From: Phormidesmis priestleyi Ana
GTDB taxonomy: Bacteria; Cyanobacteriota; Cyanobacteriia; Phormidesmidales; Phormidesmidaceae
DNA: 64,000 bases
Direction of reading: 5' to 3'
Assembly: GCA_001314865.1 (NCBI GenBank)
Contig: LJZR01000004.1
Span: forward strand, 62,001 to 126,000
Position numbers and translations under genes: made by a program. Of the stretch, positions 44,788-54,112 are shown one piece after another. The notes under the pieces were generated by a model. It did not search any database, was not told where the DNA came from, and saw nothing but the letters and a program-made list of their open reading frames with translations. The first letter of the stretch is position 1, and each line of letters starts with the position of its first letter.

Positions 44788-46062
44788 CTACTCGTAAACG
44801 CTATTAAAGAAGTCAATCGTTTCTTTGAGCGCTTTGATAAAAGCATCTATTTCAGATGGCGTATTGTAAAAGTACAGGCTGGCTCTAGCAGTAGAACTGA
44901 CCCCAAGCACAGTATGTAGTGGCTGGGTACAATGATGCCCTGAGCGAATAGCCACACCAGACTGATCTAAAAAGGTGGAGAGATCTTGAGCGTGAATGCC
45001 TTCTACGGTAAAGGTCGCGATCGCCGCGCGGCCACTCCCATCGGCATTCGGCTTTGGACCATACAGGGTTACCTGAGGCACTTGGCTCAGCTGCTCATAT
45101 AGATAGGCCGTGAGCTGATGCTCGTAGTCAGCAATACGATCCATACCAATTTGGCTTAGGTAGTCTACGGCTGCGCCTAATGTAATAGCTTCAGCGATCG
45201 CAGGCGTACCCGCCTCAAACTTGTGCGGCAGTTCAGCGTAAGTAGAATGATCTAAAAATACGTCTTGAATCATCTCGCCACCGCCTAAGAAGGGCGGCAT
45301 CGCCTGAAGCACATCTAACTTGCCGTACAAAAAGCCCGCGCCCGTTGGCCCGCACATTTTGTGGCCCGAAGCGACCAGCCAGTCACAGCCCAATGCCTGC
45401 ACATCTACTCGCATATGCGGTACGCTCTGGCAGGCATCAATCAAAACATGAGCACCGTACTGGTGAGCGGTTTCGACAATCTGTTGAACCGGATTGATAC
45501 AGCCCAGCACGTTAGAAACATGACTCACCGCTACCAGCTTGGTTTTATCTGTGACTAGCTGATTAAAAGCAGCCAGATCAAACTCTTGTGTATCGGTCAG
45601 CGGTACGTACTTGAGTACCGCACCCGTGCGCTGAGCAATTAACTGCCAGGACACCAAATTGCTGTGATGCTCCATCACAGATAGCACTATCTCATCGCCC
45701 TGTTGCAGCGTACTAAGCCCCCAGGCATAGGCCACCAAATTAATCGCCTCGCTGGCATTGCGGGTAAAAATAATTTCATCCCGAGAAGCCGCATTGACAA
45801 AAGCAGCCACCTTATCGCGAGCGCCTTCATAGGCATCAGTCGCGCGAGCGCTTAGCGCATGAACGCCTCGATGGACATTGGCGTTATTTGCCGCGTAGTA
45901 ATTCACCATCGCGTCAATCACCACTTGGGGCTTTTGAGAGGTCGCTGCATTGTCGAGATAAACTAGCGGCTGACCGTTGACTTGTTGGTGAAGAATAGGA
46001 AAATCACCACGAACAATATCTGCTAGGAGAACAGGCTTAGTAGGGGCAGTGGTTGGCGTCAT
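44788..46062 (-). CDS. sufS: Cysteine desulfurase SufS
   Basis: The 424-residue PLP enzyme takes sulfur from cysteine for Fe-S cluster assembly. PLP is bound by Lys235 in [10 protein letters not shown], with supporting motifs [22 protein letters not shown] and IDACQSVPH. The persulfide Cys378 lies in RSGHHCTQP, the group II (SufS) signature. It is the last gene of the ftrC-sufB-sufC-sufD-sufS unit, 143 bases after sufD; this gap holds a 14-bp repeat array. No SufE is in the window. Confidence 0.97.
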   Translation of the reverse strand: MTPTTAPTKPVLLADIVRGDFPILHQQVNGQPLVYLDNAATSQKPQVVIDAMVNYYAANNANVHRGVHALSARATDAYEGARDKVAAFVNAASRDEIIFTRNASEAINLVAYAWGLSTLQQGDEIVLSVMEHHSNLVSWQLIAQRTGAVLKYVPLTDTQEFDLAAFNQLVTDKTKLVAVSHVSNVLGCINPVQQIVETAHQYGAHVLIDACQSVPHMRVDVQALGCDWLVASGHKMCGPTGAGFLYGKLDVLQAMPPFLGGGEMIQDVFLDHSTYAELPHKFEAGTPAIAEAITLGAAVDYLSQIGMDRIADYEHQLTAYLYEQLSQVPQVTLYGPKPNADGSGRAAIATFTVEGIHAQDLSTFLDQSGVAIRSGHHCTQPLHTVLGVSSTARASLYFYNTPSEIDAFIKALKETIDFFNSVYE

Positions 46063-46141
46063 TGTCGAGCGATGAGGGGGTGAGGGGCGTAAGGAAGGAA
46101 GCCTGTTTTATTTGACCTGTTTTATTTGACCTGTCTTAGCT

Positions 46142-46211
46142 GGCTTGTGTTAGTTGGCTTGTGTTAGTTGGCTTGTGTTAGTTGGCTTGTGTTAGTTGGC
46201 TTGTGTTAGTT
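46142..46211. repeat. 14-bp tandem repeat, 5 copies, over the sufD stop codon
   Basis: The unit GGCTTGTGTTAGTT is exact in five copies. The copy nearest sufD contains its stop TAA (46206-46208), so each further copy repeats the Asn-stop end outside the gene. A 14-bp period could not have expanded inside the coding part. Confidence 0.97.
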
Positions 46212-47765
46212 GGCCCAGTGAGTGATGCGATCGCCTAAAACCTGTCGCAAGGGCTCAACCGAAATCTTTTCGACTATCTCCATAGCAAAGCCATACAGCA
46301 ACAACCTTTGGGCTTGCTCTGCCGAAATGCCTCGGCTCTGGAGATAGAAAACTTCGTCAGCCTGTAGCTGGCTTACAGTCGCACCATGAGCGCATTTCAC
46401 ATTGTCAGCCACAATATCTAGCTCGGGCTTAGTATCAATCCGCGCTTTGCTAGAGAGCATTAAGTTGCGATTGAGCTGAGCAGCATCGGTAAACTGCGCC
46501 GCCTGAGAGACATAAACCTTGCCGTTGAACACCGCATGAGCACGATCATCAACGACATTTTTTTGAACTTGAGTAGCCGTGCTGTGAGGATAAGTGAGCG
46601 CGAGCAGGCTGTGGGTATCTGCTAGCTGCTTACCTTGCAAAGCGCTAAGCCCATACAGATGAGTATCAGTCTGAGGCCCGGCCTGATAAACCTCCAAATG
46701 ATGGCGTGACAGCTGCCCGCCCAGGTCAATCGCAGTACAGCTGTAGCGGCTGTTAGCGGCTTGAGAAACTGCCGTTTTGGCAATATGGAAGGTCTGCAAA
46801 CCTTCATCCTGCAAGCGAATATGATTAATCTGCGCGCCTTCTGCCAGGACGATTTCGGTGACGCTATTGTTACAGCGAGGCTGCAAGTGATCTGCGCTAT
46901 TTCCAATAAAAGACTCTACCAACGTGCAGCTCGAATGGGGCTCAGCAATCACCAGCGTTCGCAGATGGCTGATCGACTCGCCTACCGAAGTGCGAACGAT
47001 ATGAATGGGCTGTTCCACTTTTTGGTCGGCCTTGAGCCAAATAACCATCACATCTGAAAAACCAGCCGTATTAAGCGCAGTAAAGACCTCGCCACTGCCC
47101 TGCACCTGAGCGAGCTTATCGGTCACTATTTGGCTAATTTGCGGGCCATAGGCAGCATCAGAGATCAGCTGGGAGAGCGGCGCAATTACAACACCTTCTG
47201 ATTGCGCTGAGTCGTCTGAGCCGTCTGAGCCATCTGAGCCGTCTGAGCCATCTGAGCGTACCGGCGCGTGGTCAGAGCGGCTTTCAATCGAAAGTGCTGA
47301 GACATAGTGGCCGTTGATGGTCGTGAGTCGATAGCTATCTTCTATTTGGGCCAGGCCAGATTGAGTCAGGCCAGATTGAGTCAGGCCAGATTGAGTCAGG
47401 CCAGATTGAGTTGACCCGGCTGAGGCCAGATCTACTGAAGTCAGATCTAAAGGCGTCGAAGCCGATTCGCTGATAGATTCATTGATTTTTGCAGCCTGCT
47501 CAGCATGAGCCCTTTCAAAAGGTAACTTTAGCATGTCAGAGAGGTCAGTAAAGCGCCATTCTTCGTCGCGACCAGCCGGGAAGGAACGCGCATTGACCTG
47601 AGCGATCGCCTTCTCTCTAAGGTGCTTAAGACCCAAGCCAGACTCGTCAGCAGCGGCAGATGCCTGCGTTAGCAAATGCTTAAGATAAGTTGCTCGCTGG
47701 GTTGCGATCACCGAAGTTGCCATTCCGCTTTTCGGGCTTGTTCCCGTACTCATATCAGCACTCAT
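46206..47765 (-). CDS. sufD: Fe-S assembly scaffold subunit SufD
   Basis: SufD pairs with SufB in the SufBC2D scaffold that builds and transfers Fe-S clusters. The C-terminal half shows the SufB/D beta-helix (KNVVDDRAHAVFNGKVYVSQ, SKARIDTKPELDIVADNVKC, CAHGATVSQLQADEVFYLQS). The N-terminal part includes ARSFPAGRDEEWRFTDLS. Two arrays enlarge the loop between them: four TQSGL units (15-bp repeats, 47353-47412) and about five GSD units (9-bp repeats, about 47213-47258). I place the start at ATG 47765, one base after the sufC stop; an open frame reaches 47801 and ATG 47753 and 47723 are alternatives. Confidence 0.95.
   Translation of the reverse strand: MSADMSTGTSPKSGMATSVIATQRATYLKHLLTQASAAADESGLGLKHLREKAIAQVNARSFPAGRDEEWRFTDLSDMLKLPFERAHAEQAAKINESISESASTPLDLTSVDLASAGSTQSGLTQSGLTQSGLTQSGLAQIEDSYRLTTINGHYVSALSIESRSDHAPVRSDGSDGSDGSDGSDDSAQSEGVVIAPLSQLISDAAYGPQISQIVTDKLAQVQGSGEVFTALNTAGFSDVMVIWLKADQKVEQPIHIVRTSVGESISHLRTLVIAEPHSSCTLVESFIGNSADHLQPRCNNSVTEIVLAEGAQINHIRLQDEGLQTFHIAKTAVSQAANSRYSCTAIDLGGQLSRHHLEVYQAGPQTDTHLYGLSALQGKQLADTHSLLALTYPHSTATQVQKNVVDDRAHAVFNGKVYVSQAAQFTDAAQLNRNLMLSSKARIDTKPELDIVADNVKCAHGATVSQLQADEVFYLQSRGISAEQAQRLLLYGFAMEIVEKISVEPLRQVLGDRITHWAN
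47213..47258. repeat. In-frame 9-bp tandem repeat, about 5 copies, in sufD
   Basis: The unit GTCTGAGCC/GTCTGAGCCAT encodes GSD, alternating slightly in third bases. It lies in a loop before a conserved segment. Confidence 0.9.
47353..47412. repeat. In-frame 15-bp tandem repeat, 4 copies, in sufD
   Basis: The unit AGGCCAGATTGAGTC, almost identical in all copies, encodes TQSGL. Confidence 0.97.
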
Positions 47766-47766
47766 C

Positions 47767-48546
47767 TCAGACCACCGCCTCCTCAGGCACAATCCAGTCA
47801 TAGCCGCGAGACTCTAGCTCAAGCGCTAGCTCCTTACCACCCGTCTTCACAATGCGGCCCTGAGCCATCACATGCACATAGTCAGGCACAATATAGTTCA
47901 ACAGCCTTTGGTAATGGGTAATCAGCACCGTTGCATTATCAGGCGTACTGAGCTGATTCACCCCACTCGACACCGTCTTGAGCGCATCAATATCAAGCCC
48001 CGAATCGGTTTCATCTAAAATTGCCAAATCAGGCTGGAGCAAAGCCATTTGAAGAATCTCATTGCGTTTTTTTTCACCGCCTGAAAATCCTTCATTGACA
48101 CTGCGGTCTAAAAAGCTCACATCCATTTTGACAATTTCAGAGCGTTCTTCTATGAGATCGTCAAAGTCAAAAACATCTATTTCTTCCTCATCTCTCGCCT
48201 TGCGATGAGCATTGTAAGCGACTCGCAAAAAGTCGCGATTGCTCACACCCGGAATTTCTAGCGGGTACTGAAAGGCTAAAAACACACCAGAATTTGCCCG
48301 CTCATGCGGCTCCAACGCTAGCAAGTCTTGGCCCTGAAAAATCACCTCACCAGCGGTCACTGTATAGTCAGGATGGCCCGCAAGCACCTTTGAAAAAGTA
48401 CTTTTGCCAGAACCATTAAGACCCATAATGGCGTGAATTTCGCCAGCCTTTACCTCAAAGTTCAAACCTTTGAGAATTTCGGTGCCTTCAACGCTGGCAT
48501 GAAGATTGCGAACAGAGAGAATCGTTTTTGCGTTTTCGTTAATCAT
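47767..48546 (-). CDS. sufC: Fe-S assembly ATPase SufC
   Basis: This 259-residue ABC-type ATPase powers the SufBCD complex. Walker A is [12 protein letters not shown], the signature is [13 protein letters not shown], Walker B is [12 protein letters not shown] (SufC-type with Asp-Glu-Thr-Asp), and H-loop LITHYQRLL. It is normal in length and free of repeats. It lies one base upstream of the preferred sufD start, so the two are translationally coupled. It follows sufB by 147 bases. Confidence 0.98.
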   Translation of the reverse strand: MINENAKTILSVRNLHASVEGTEILKGLNFEVKAGEIHAIMGLNGSGKSTFSKVLAGHPDYTVTAGEVIFQGQDLLALEPHERANSGVFLAFQYPLEIPGVSNRDFLRVAYNAHRKARDEEEIDVFDFDDLIEERSEIVKMDVSFLDRSVNEGFSGGEKKRNEILQMALLQPDLAILDETDSGLDIDALKTVSSGVNQLSTPDNATVLITHYQRLLNYIVPDYVHVMAQGRIVKTGGKELALELESRGYDWIVPEEAVV

Positions 48547-48693
48547 TTCACTGAACAGGAAAGGGGCTGTAGGGACATCAGCATTGCTGCACCCGCCGCA
48601 GAGTTAGGAGCTTAAAGAGATCCGGAGAATTTGAGAACTAGGGAATTTGAAGATGGGAAAATTTAGAAAGATTAGCGCAACAATAGCGAAAAC

Positions 48694-50133
48694 CTAACCC
48701 ACAGAATTTTCAAGCTTTAGGCTCAGCAGTTTGTCAGCCTCAGCAGCAAACTCTAGGGGCAATTCGTTAAATACATCCCGACAAAAACCGCTAATGATCA
48801 TTGAAACCGCATCTTCAGGGGAAATTCCGCGCTGTGCAAAGTAAAATAGCTGATCTTCACCAATTTTGGATGTGGAGGCTTCGTGCTCTACCTGAGCAGT
48901 GCTATTTTGCACCTGAATATAGGGGAAAGTATTGGCATTCGAGGTATCCCCCAACAGCATAGAGTCGCACTGCGAGTAGTTGCGAGCACCGTCGGCTTTA
49001 GGATTCACCTGAACCAATCCGCGATAGCTGTTTTTAGAATTTCCTGCTGAAATTCCCTTAGAAATAATCGTACTGCGGGTATTTTTGCCCACATGCACCA
49101 TTTTGGTACCGGTGTCAGCCTGCTGATAGTGATTGGTTAGGGCAACCGAATAGAACTCACCCACAGAATTATCGCCAACCAGTACGCAGCTAGGATATTT
49201 CCAAGTAATGGCTGAGCCTGTTTCTACCTGAGTCCAAGAAATTTTAGAGTTGACGCCTTTGCACAGGCCGCGCTTAGTCACAAAATTATAAATACCGCCT
49301 TTTCCATTCTCATCACCGGCATACCAGTTTTGTACTGTGGAGTATTTAATCTCGGCGTTGTCTAGCGCGACTAGCTCTACAACAGCAGCATGCAGCTGAT
49401 TGCTGTCATACATCGGTGCGGTGCAGCCTTCCAAATAAGTCACGGAACTGGCTTCTTCAGCCACAATCAGCGTGCGCTCAAACTGACCGGAGTCACCGTT
49501 GTTGATTCGAAAGTAAGTGGATAGATCCATAGGGCATTTCACACCCTTGGGAATATAAACAAACGAACCGTCGGTAAAGACTGCCGAATTGAGCGCGGTG
49601 AAGTAGTTGTCACCCACTGGAATCACAGAGCCCATATACTTTTCAACTAGCTCTGGATGCTCTTGAATCGCCTCTGAGATCGAGCAAAAAATGATGCCAT
49701 GTTTTGCTAGATCTGCTTTAAAGGTAGTTGCGATAGAAACGCTGTCAAAAATAACGTCAACAGCTACATTGGCCAACCGCTTTTGTTCGTTTAATGAGAT
49801 TCCTAGCTTGTCAAAAGTCTCTAACAGGGCAGGATCAACTTCATCAAGGCTGTCTAATTTTTTCTCAGCCTGTTTAGGCGCTGAGTAGTAAACAATGTCG
49901 TTGTAGTCAATGGGGGGGTACTTGACGTTTGGCCAAGCAGGCTCTTCTAGCTGAAGCCAACGCTGGTAGGCTTTGAGCCGAAAATCAAGCATGAATTCTG
50001 GTTCGTTCTTTTTGGCTGAGATAGCGCGTACCACATCCTCGCTAAGACCACGAGGAAGCGCGTCGGATTCGATATCGGTGACGAAGCCGTACTTGTAAGG
50101 CTGACTAACGACAGACTGAACGCTGGAGACCAT
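48694..50133 (-). CDS. sufB: Fe-S assembly scaffold SufB
   Basis: The 479-residue scaffold protein is the site of nascent cluster assembly. It has the conserved [60 protein letters not shown] and CDSMLLGD segments, and ends [20 protein letters not shown]. No intein is present, although sufB is a common intein site in cyanobacteria. It is first of the sufBCDS genes, 131 bases downstream of ftrC. Confidence 0.98.
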   Translation of the reverse strand: MVSSVQSVVSQPYKYGFVTDIESDALPRGLSEDVVRAISAKKNEPEFMLDFRLKAYQRWLQLEEPAWPNVKYPPIDYNDIVYYSAPKQAEKKLDSLDEVDPALLETFDKLGISLNEQKRLANVAVDVIFDSVSIATTFKADLAKHGIIFCSISEAIQEHPELVEKYMGSVIPVGDNYFTALNSAVFTDGSFVYIPKGVKCPMDLSTYFRINNGDSGQFERTLIVAEEASSVTYLEGCTAPMYDSNQLHAAVVELVALDNAEIKYSTVQNWYAGDENGKGGIYNFVTKRGLCKGVNSKISWTQVETGSAITWKYPSCVLVGDNSVGEFYSVALTNHYQQADTGTKMVHVGKNTRSTIISKGISAGNSKNSYRGLVQVNPKADGARNYSQCDSMLLGDTSNANTFPYIQVQNSTAQVEHEASTSKIGEDQLFYFAQRGISPEDAVSMIISGFCRDVFNELPLEFAAEADKLLSLKLENSVG

Positions 50134-50264
50134 GGGTATGAGTAAGTGGGTGTGAGTAGGGGGTCAGTTAACGACGCTGAGCAAAGAACTTAGGAAAAAG
50201 TTGTAGAAAGATTCCAAACAGATCTGGAAATGCTGTGATGAGAGCAAAACCAGCACTTAGGAAG

Positions 50265-50633
50265 CTATGAACTACTAACCGCGTTGGTTTCAGATCGAAT
50301 TTTCTCAAAACTGATAGCTTGCTCTGTGCCAGAGAAGGGGTTGTCCTCAGTCAGAAAGAGCATGCAGTGACATTCTTGACGTTCTTGCATGGGCACACAG
50401 GGGCAATTCCAATAGGAGGCCTTGACCTCTGCTTCTTTGTCTTCGTAGTGGCGACAGGGACATAAGGGGGCACCCAAGTCATCTTTATGCTTGGCGAGCC
50501 CTTCGAGCACAACTGCCGTAACACCTAAGTCTTGACAGAAATAAGTGCCAGTACGCTTCGCGTAGCTCTGGGCAAAATTCCGCATGATTTCGAGACTTTT
50601 GTCGGAGCCTTGATTAGGGTTAGGGGTGCTCAT
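50265..50633 (-). CDS. ftrC: Ferredoxin-thioredoxin reductase catalytic subunit
   Basis: The 122-residue protein contains the [4Fe-4S]/disulfide site: CPCRHYEDK (about 58-66) and NCPCVPMQERQECHCMLFL (about 77-95), giving the CPCR...CPC...CHC pattern of FTR-beta. It passes electrons from ferredoxin to thioredoxins to control Calvin-cycle enzymes in the light. Its place between sufR and sufB, just downstream of the two SufR-like operators, suggests coordination with Fe-S status. Whether it is cotranscribed with sufB is inferred from strand and the 131-base gap. Confidence 0.97.
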   Translation of the reverse strand: MSTPNPNQGSDKSLEIMRNFAQSYAKRTGTYFCQDLGVTAVVLEGLAKHKDDLGAPLCPCRHYEDKEAEVKASYWNCPCVPMQERQECHCMLFLTEDNPFSGTEQAISFEKIRSETNAVSSS

Positions 50634-50693
50634 GTGCTTGTAAGGGGGGTGTACTTATAAAAGTGTTTTTGGTCTAAGATAAGACCAGTTAAA

Positions 50694-50707
50694 CAACCGT
50701 TGCGTTG
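50694..50707. promoter_or_regulatory. Candidate SufR operator 1 (CAAC-N6-GTTG)
   Basis: CAACCGTTGCGTTG matches the CAAC-N6-GTTG palindrome known for SufR in Synechocystis exactly. It lies 60 bases upstream of ftrC and about 200 bases upstream of sufR. Confidence 0.75.
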
Positions 50708-50746
50708 CTTAACTAATTAAAGGTTACTTTAATCTCAATACTTTAG

Positions 50747-50760
50747 CAACCAAAGTGTTT
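50747..50760. promoter_or_regulatory. Candidate SufR operator 2 (one mismatch)
   Basis: CAACCAAAGTGTTT fits CAAC-N6-GTTG with one mismatch at the last base. Its centre is 53 bases (five helical turns) from operator 1, on the same face of the helix. Confidence 0.55.
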
Positions 50761-50908
50761 CCAAAGTATTGTAAACGAATCGTTGCAAACAGCGCTCTCT
50801 ACCCTTAGGCATCTACTCCTATTTGGCTGCTTTGCTGTCATTCTTTCGTCGCTACTCAATCACTACTTAATCGCTACTCAAACTTATACAGATACGCATC
50901 GTTACACA

Positions 50909-51568
50909 ATGACTTCTCAACAGACATCATCTATCAGAGAGGACATTTTACGCTTTTTGTTAAAGCGTGGAACGGCAACAGCGGCCTCTATGGCCCACCA
51001 CTTGGAGGTGACGCCGCAGGCCATTCGTCGCCACTTAAAAAATTTAGAAGCCAGTGAGCTGATTGAGCACCAGCGCAGTCAGGAGGGGATCGGTCGCCCT
51101 AATCATATGTATCAGCTGAGTCGTAAAGGTCGCGAACATTTTCCAGCTCAGTACGACCAGTTTGCGCTCTCGCTGCTCAATACGGTGGCCGATACCTTGG
51201 GGCCAGAACAGGTGAGTAAGCTGCTGAAGCATCAGTGGCAGCTCAAGGCCAAGGAGTATAGAGAAAAACTGGGCGAGGCACCGCTAAAGGATCGGATGCA
51301 GGCGCTCGTGAAGCTGCGGCAGGCAGAAGGCTATATGGCCGAGTACTATCCAGCCAAAGATTCGGTGGAACAGCCTGCGTTTGTGATTACTGAATATAAC
51401 TGTGCGATCGCTCACATTGCCGAGTCTTACCCAACCGTTTGCGGTCATGAATTAGCGATGTTTGCGATCGCCCTACCCGACTGCTCGGTAGAACGCACTC
51501 ACTGGCTGGTCAACGGCGAACACCAATGCGGCTACCTGGTAAAAACCAAAAAACACGCTGAATCCTAA
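50909..51568 (+). CDS. sufR: Fe-S cluster-binding repressor SufR
   Basis: The 219-residue protein is a DeoR/ArsR-like winged helix (ATAASMAHHLEVTPQAIRRHLKNLEASELIEHQRSQ) followed by a C-terminal cluster domain. SufR represses the suf operon when it carries its [4Fe-4S] cluster. The likely ligand Cys are in EYNCAIAHIAESYPTVCGHE and in LPDC and HQCGY. The frame opens at 50783, but the family start is MTSQQTSSIREDILRFLLKR at 50909. It is divergent from ftrC-sufBCDS with the operator pair between them, the arrangement known in Synechocystis. Confidence 0.95.
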   Translation: MTSQQTSSIREDILRFLLKRGTATAASMAHHLEVTPQAIRRHLKNLEASELIEHQRSQEGIGRPNHMYQLSRKGREHFPAQYDQFALSLLNTVADTLGPEQVSKLLKHQWQLKAKEYREKLGEAPLKDRMQALVKLRQAEGYMAEYYPAKDSVEQPAFVITEYNCAIAHIAESYPTVCGHELAMFAIALPDCSVERTHWLVNGEHQCGYLVKTKKHAES

Positions 51569-51579
51569 CTGCTTGAACC

Positions 51580-51870
51580 ATGCTACCCCAGTTTTTAACC
51601 GCCGAAGAATCCGCCGCTGTGGACGCCGCCCTGCTGACGACGCCTGAAAAGTTTCTCACTCGGCTAACAATTTCTACAGGCAAACTACTAATTTATATTG
51701 CTAAAGATTTAAATATTTCTGTCGAGGCATTGACCAATGAGCAGATTATTGCCTGGTTTGAGGCAGACTCTAAACGCAAGCAAACCGAGGGTGTAGAAGC
51801 CTCTGTGCTGAAATGGGAGGCACAAGACTTAACCGATTTGCCTACAGAAGATTTGCCTAAGGAAAAATAA
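51580..51870 (+). CDS. Small conserved protein downstream of sufR (DUF3571-like)
   Basis: The 96-residue protein starts MLPQFLTAEESAAVDAALLT, follows sufR by 11 bases and is probably cotranscribed. It is helical and acidic with a C-terminal Asp/Leu/Pro/Glu repeat (DLTDLPTEDLPKEK). From memory, cyanobacterial sufR is often accompanied by a small DUF3571-type gene, and I think this is one. No function is known, and no Cys that could bind a cluster is present. Confidence 0.7.
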   Translation: MLPQFLTAEESAAVDAALLTTPEKFLTRLTISTGKLLIYIAKDLNISVEALTNEQIIAWFEADSKRKQTEGVEASVLKWEAQDLTDLPTEDLPKEK

Positions 51871-52310
51871 TCATCACAGAAAAGCCCCTCTGTTAAATTT
51901 CTTCTGATGAGCGCTTGTCAGCAGCGTAAGAGTCGTCAAGGTAATGTGGTGAGGCGCACGAAAGCTCAATTATGACAGCGTAATCACGACAGCTCAATCA
52001 ATCACGACAGCTCAATATTGAGATAACTTGTTACAGCAAAGTCAGATTTGGGCAAGTCTATAGATCACAAGTCTATGAGATCAATTATTGAAGATCGTTT
52101 TAGATCTAAAAGTCATTTAGATTAGATCATTTAGATTAGATCATTTAGATCATTCCTATAGATGAGTGGAAGGGAGCCCACCGGATAGATGAGATAATTG
52201 TTCAAGCTTAACTGCTGTTACTGGCTTACTGCCTGTAACATTCGCAAAGAGCAAGATTTATCTCTTTTGATACAGTCTCCTTATTGTTATTGTCCTAACA
52301 AGGTAACCCT
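51871..52310. other. Gap after the sufR operon
   Basis: No gene is seen. It carries GACAGCTCAAT duplications (about 51975-52017) and a 14-bp repeat at 52114-52152. The right end is the promoter region of the next gene. Confidence 0.5.
52114..52152. repeat. 14-bp tandem repeat, 2.8 copies
   Basis: The unit CATTTAGATTAGAT lies upstream of the periplasmic protein gene. Confidence 0.92.
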
Positions 52311-52823
52311 ATGAAACGGAAATTCCTGCGTAGCACTTTGCCCTTACTTGCAGCTGTGGGCATGGTTGCAATTCCCACCAAAGCGCTGGCCCATCAAGTT
52401 CAAAGCAGCTACATTTTGAAACCGCAAATCGGCAACCCAACCGAAGAAACTCTAGAAATTCGCTCAGCCTTTAGCAATAATCAGCCCTTAAAAGGCGCCA
52501 AGGTGACCGTATATGCGCCTGATCAGTCTTTTCGTCCTCACACCACAGGTGTAACCGACAGCCAGGGTCGGTTTAGCTTCAACCCTGACCAGACGATTAC
52601 TGGCGAGTGGGAAGTCAAAATTAAACAGGGCGGACATAGCGACATGTTGCGGGTGCCTGTAACCGCAGCAGGCATTGATGAGAATGCCGTAGCCAAAGGC
52701 CCTGAAATCGAAGACATCCACTACGCGAGCTCGCCGTTGCCCGTGGTAGCGGTTGGAAGTCTTGCGATCGCAGCAGCCTGCATTGGCGTTGTGGGCATTG
52801 GCCGTTTACAGCGCAAAGCATAG
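52311..52823 (+). CDS. Secreted beta-sandwich protein, CbiM/NikM-associated type
   Basis: The 170-residue protein has a signal peptide (residues 1-27, cut near KALA|HQV), a carboxypeptidase-regulatory/Ig-like domain (EIRSAFSNNQPLKGAKVTVYAP, TGVTDSQGRFSFNPD, GEWEVKIKQGGH) and a C-terminal membrane anchor (about 142-164). This pattern (His right after the signal, GxPxxGAxV, TDxxGxFxF) is seen in accessory periplasmic proteins of ECF-type nickel/cobalt importers. No transporter subunit is next to it, so the link is inference. A well-formed terminator follows. Confidence 0.65.
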   Translation: MKRKFLRSTLPLLAAVGMVAIPTKALAHQVQSSYILKPQIGNPTEETLEIRSAFSNNQPLKGAKVTVYAPDQSFRPHTTGVTDSQGRFSFNPDQTITGEWEVKIKQGGHSDMLRVPVTAAGIDENAVAKGPEIEDIHYASSPLPVVAVGSLAIAAACIGVVGIGRLQRKA

Positions 52824-52920
52824 CAATAGAGCGAGTCGGGCTCAGGTCTATTAAGCTCAGGCCCATCAGACTCAGCCTGATTAGGCTAAAAGCTTGATTA
52901 GGTAAAAGAAAGCGAGTAGA

Positions 52921-52960
52921 AAAATCCCTGGCTCAACTGTAATAGAGCCGGGGATTTTTT
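52921..52960 (+). terminator. Intrinsic terminator of the periplasmic protein gene
   Basis: A 14-bp stem (52921-52934 with 52945-52958, one G-U pair) has a 10-nt loop and leads into T6. Confidence 0.9.
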
Positions 52961-53063
52961 ATGGGATTTGACCTACCTCTCACAGTTTTTCTCGTCTCTA
53001 TCTTCTCGCCTCTATCTTTTTGCCCTATCTTGTCGCCTCCAGCATTGGGGCTTTTCGCATCTT

Positions 53064-53924
53064 TTAGCGCTTGATCTCGTCACGTAGCTCAGCTAGGTCT
53101 GTGTACGAATCGGCTAGGTCGATTAAGCTATCGCTGGTCATAGACTGGAGGCTAACCACTTCGATAGAGGTGCCGCGCTGGGAGAGTACTTCGAGGGCAT
53201 AGGCTAAGTTGCCATCGCCGCCGAGCAGCGTCAGGGTTGAGCAGTATTCTGAAATACGCATCATATCGACAGCCATTTCGACATGCATGTTAGCCTTGCG
53301 AGAGCCATCCGGCAGCAGAGCGAGTTCTTTGCTGACGACGCGATGGCCATGACGGTTTAGCCACAGCAAAAAGCCGCGCTGCTTTTCATTTTGAGGATCT
53401 ACGCCCGTGTAAAAGTAGGCACGCAAGAGACGGCGACCCCGGACAAGAGTGGTCAGCAGGCGGCGGTAGTCTACTTCTATGTTGAGGTGAGATGCCGCAT
53501 AAAAAAGATTGGAGCCGTCGATGAAAATCGCGATGCGATCGCTAGAAAGGTTCACAGGCGGATAGCTGGTCTGAAAACTAGGGGCTCGATTAATGGTGTG
53601 ACGTCGAATACTGGTAGTAGATGGTTCAGTCGGCATATGCCCATCACCAAGGTGGGGGGTAGCTGTCGTCCTCTCTGGAGAATTAGCCACTTCGGTAGAT
53701 TGAGGGTGGTCAACGACGTCGCTATTGGTTGTTTCCTGAGAAACTTCTGTCCTAGCTGTTTTTTTGGCTTTGGGACCATCAGTGGCGCTGCTACTGGCAT
53801 TAGTACTGGCATTAGTACTGGCATTAACACTGGTATTGGCACTGGCTTTTTTCATAGCAGATTCTGGAGCCATAGACTCTGGAGCTACAGATTTCTGGTT
53901 TGATGGGGAGTCAGAAGTCTTCAA
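53064..53924 (-). CDS. NYN-domain protein, LabA/DUF88 family
   Basis: The 286-residue protein has a low-complexity N-terminal 100 residues (Asn/Thr/Ala/Ser-rich, with NAST-type units from a 12-bp array at about 53789-53845). The NYN domain then runs from about residue 130 to 275: IAIFIDGSNLFYA, RAYFYTGVDPQNEKQ, DMMRISE and LLGGDGNLAYALEVLSQRG. The Asp residues in FIDGSN, VDMM and GGDGN form a PIN-like metal site, so RNA cleavage or binding is possible. LabA of Synechococcus elongatus belongs to this family and acts in circadian output repression. This gene may be a clock-related or general NYN protein; the family has several members per genome. Confidence 0.8.
   Translation of the reverse strand: MKTSDSPSNQKSVAPESMAPESAMKKASANTSVNASTNASTNASSSATDGPKAKKTARTEVSQETTNSDVVDHPQSTEVANSPERTTATPHLGDGHMPTEPSTTSIRRHTINRAPSFQTSYPPVNLSSDRIAIFIDGSNLFYAASHLNIEVDYRRLLTTLVRGRRLLRAYFYTGVDPQNEKQRGFLLWLNRHGHRVVSKELALLPDGSRKANMHVEMAVDMMRISEYCSTLTLLGGDGNLAYALEVLSQRGTSIEVVSLQSMTSDSLIDLADSYTDLAELRDEIKR
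53789..53845. repeat. In-frame 12-bp tandem repeat, about 5 copies, in the NYN gene
   Basis: Units like CTGGCATTAGTA encode the Thr/Asn/Ala/Ser tetrapeptides of the N-terminal tail. Confidence 0.9.
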
Positions 53925-54112
53925 TGGAGTAACGTATCAGAATGTTGCGAACTTTAACATCCTAATGTGTGACTACCCATATTTCGTAAATATCCGCAAA
54001 TAATTTAATGAATAGCTACAAGGATACCGAACAAAACTTATCAGAGTAAGTTTTAGTCCAACCTAGATCGGCGTCTAGTGGCAAGGCTGCAAGTGAACAA
54101 TCTCAAGCTTTT

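Noticed and set aside
44582-44797. 71-codon plus-strand reading in the sufS-cyclase gap
   Set aside because: It overlaps the sufS end and has no convincing features.
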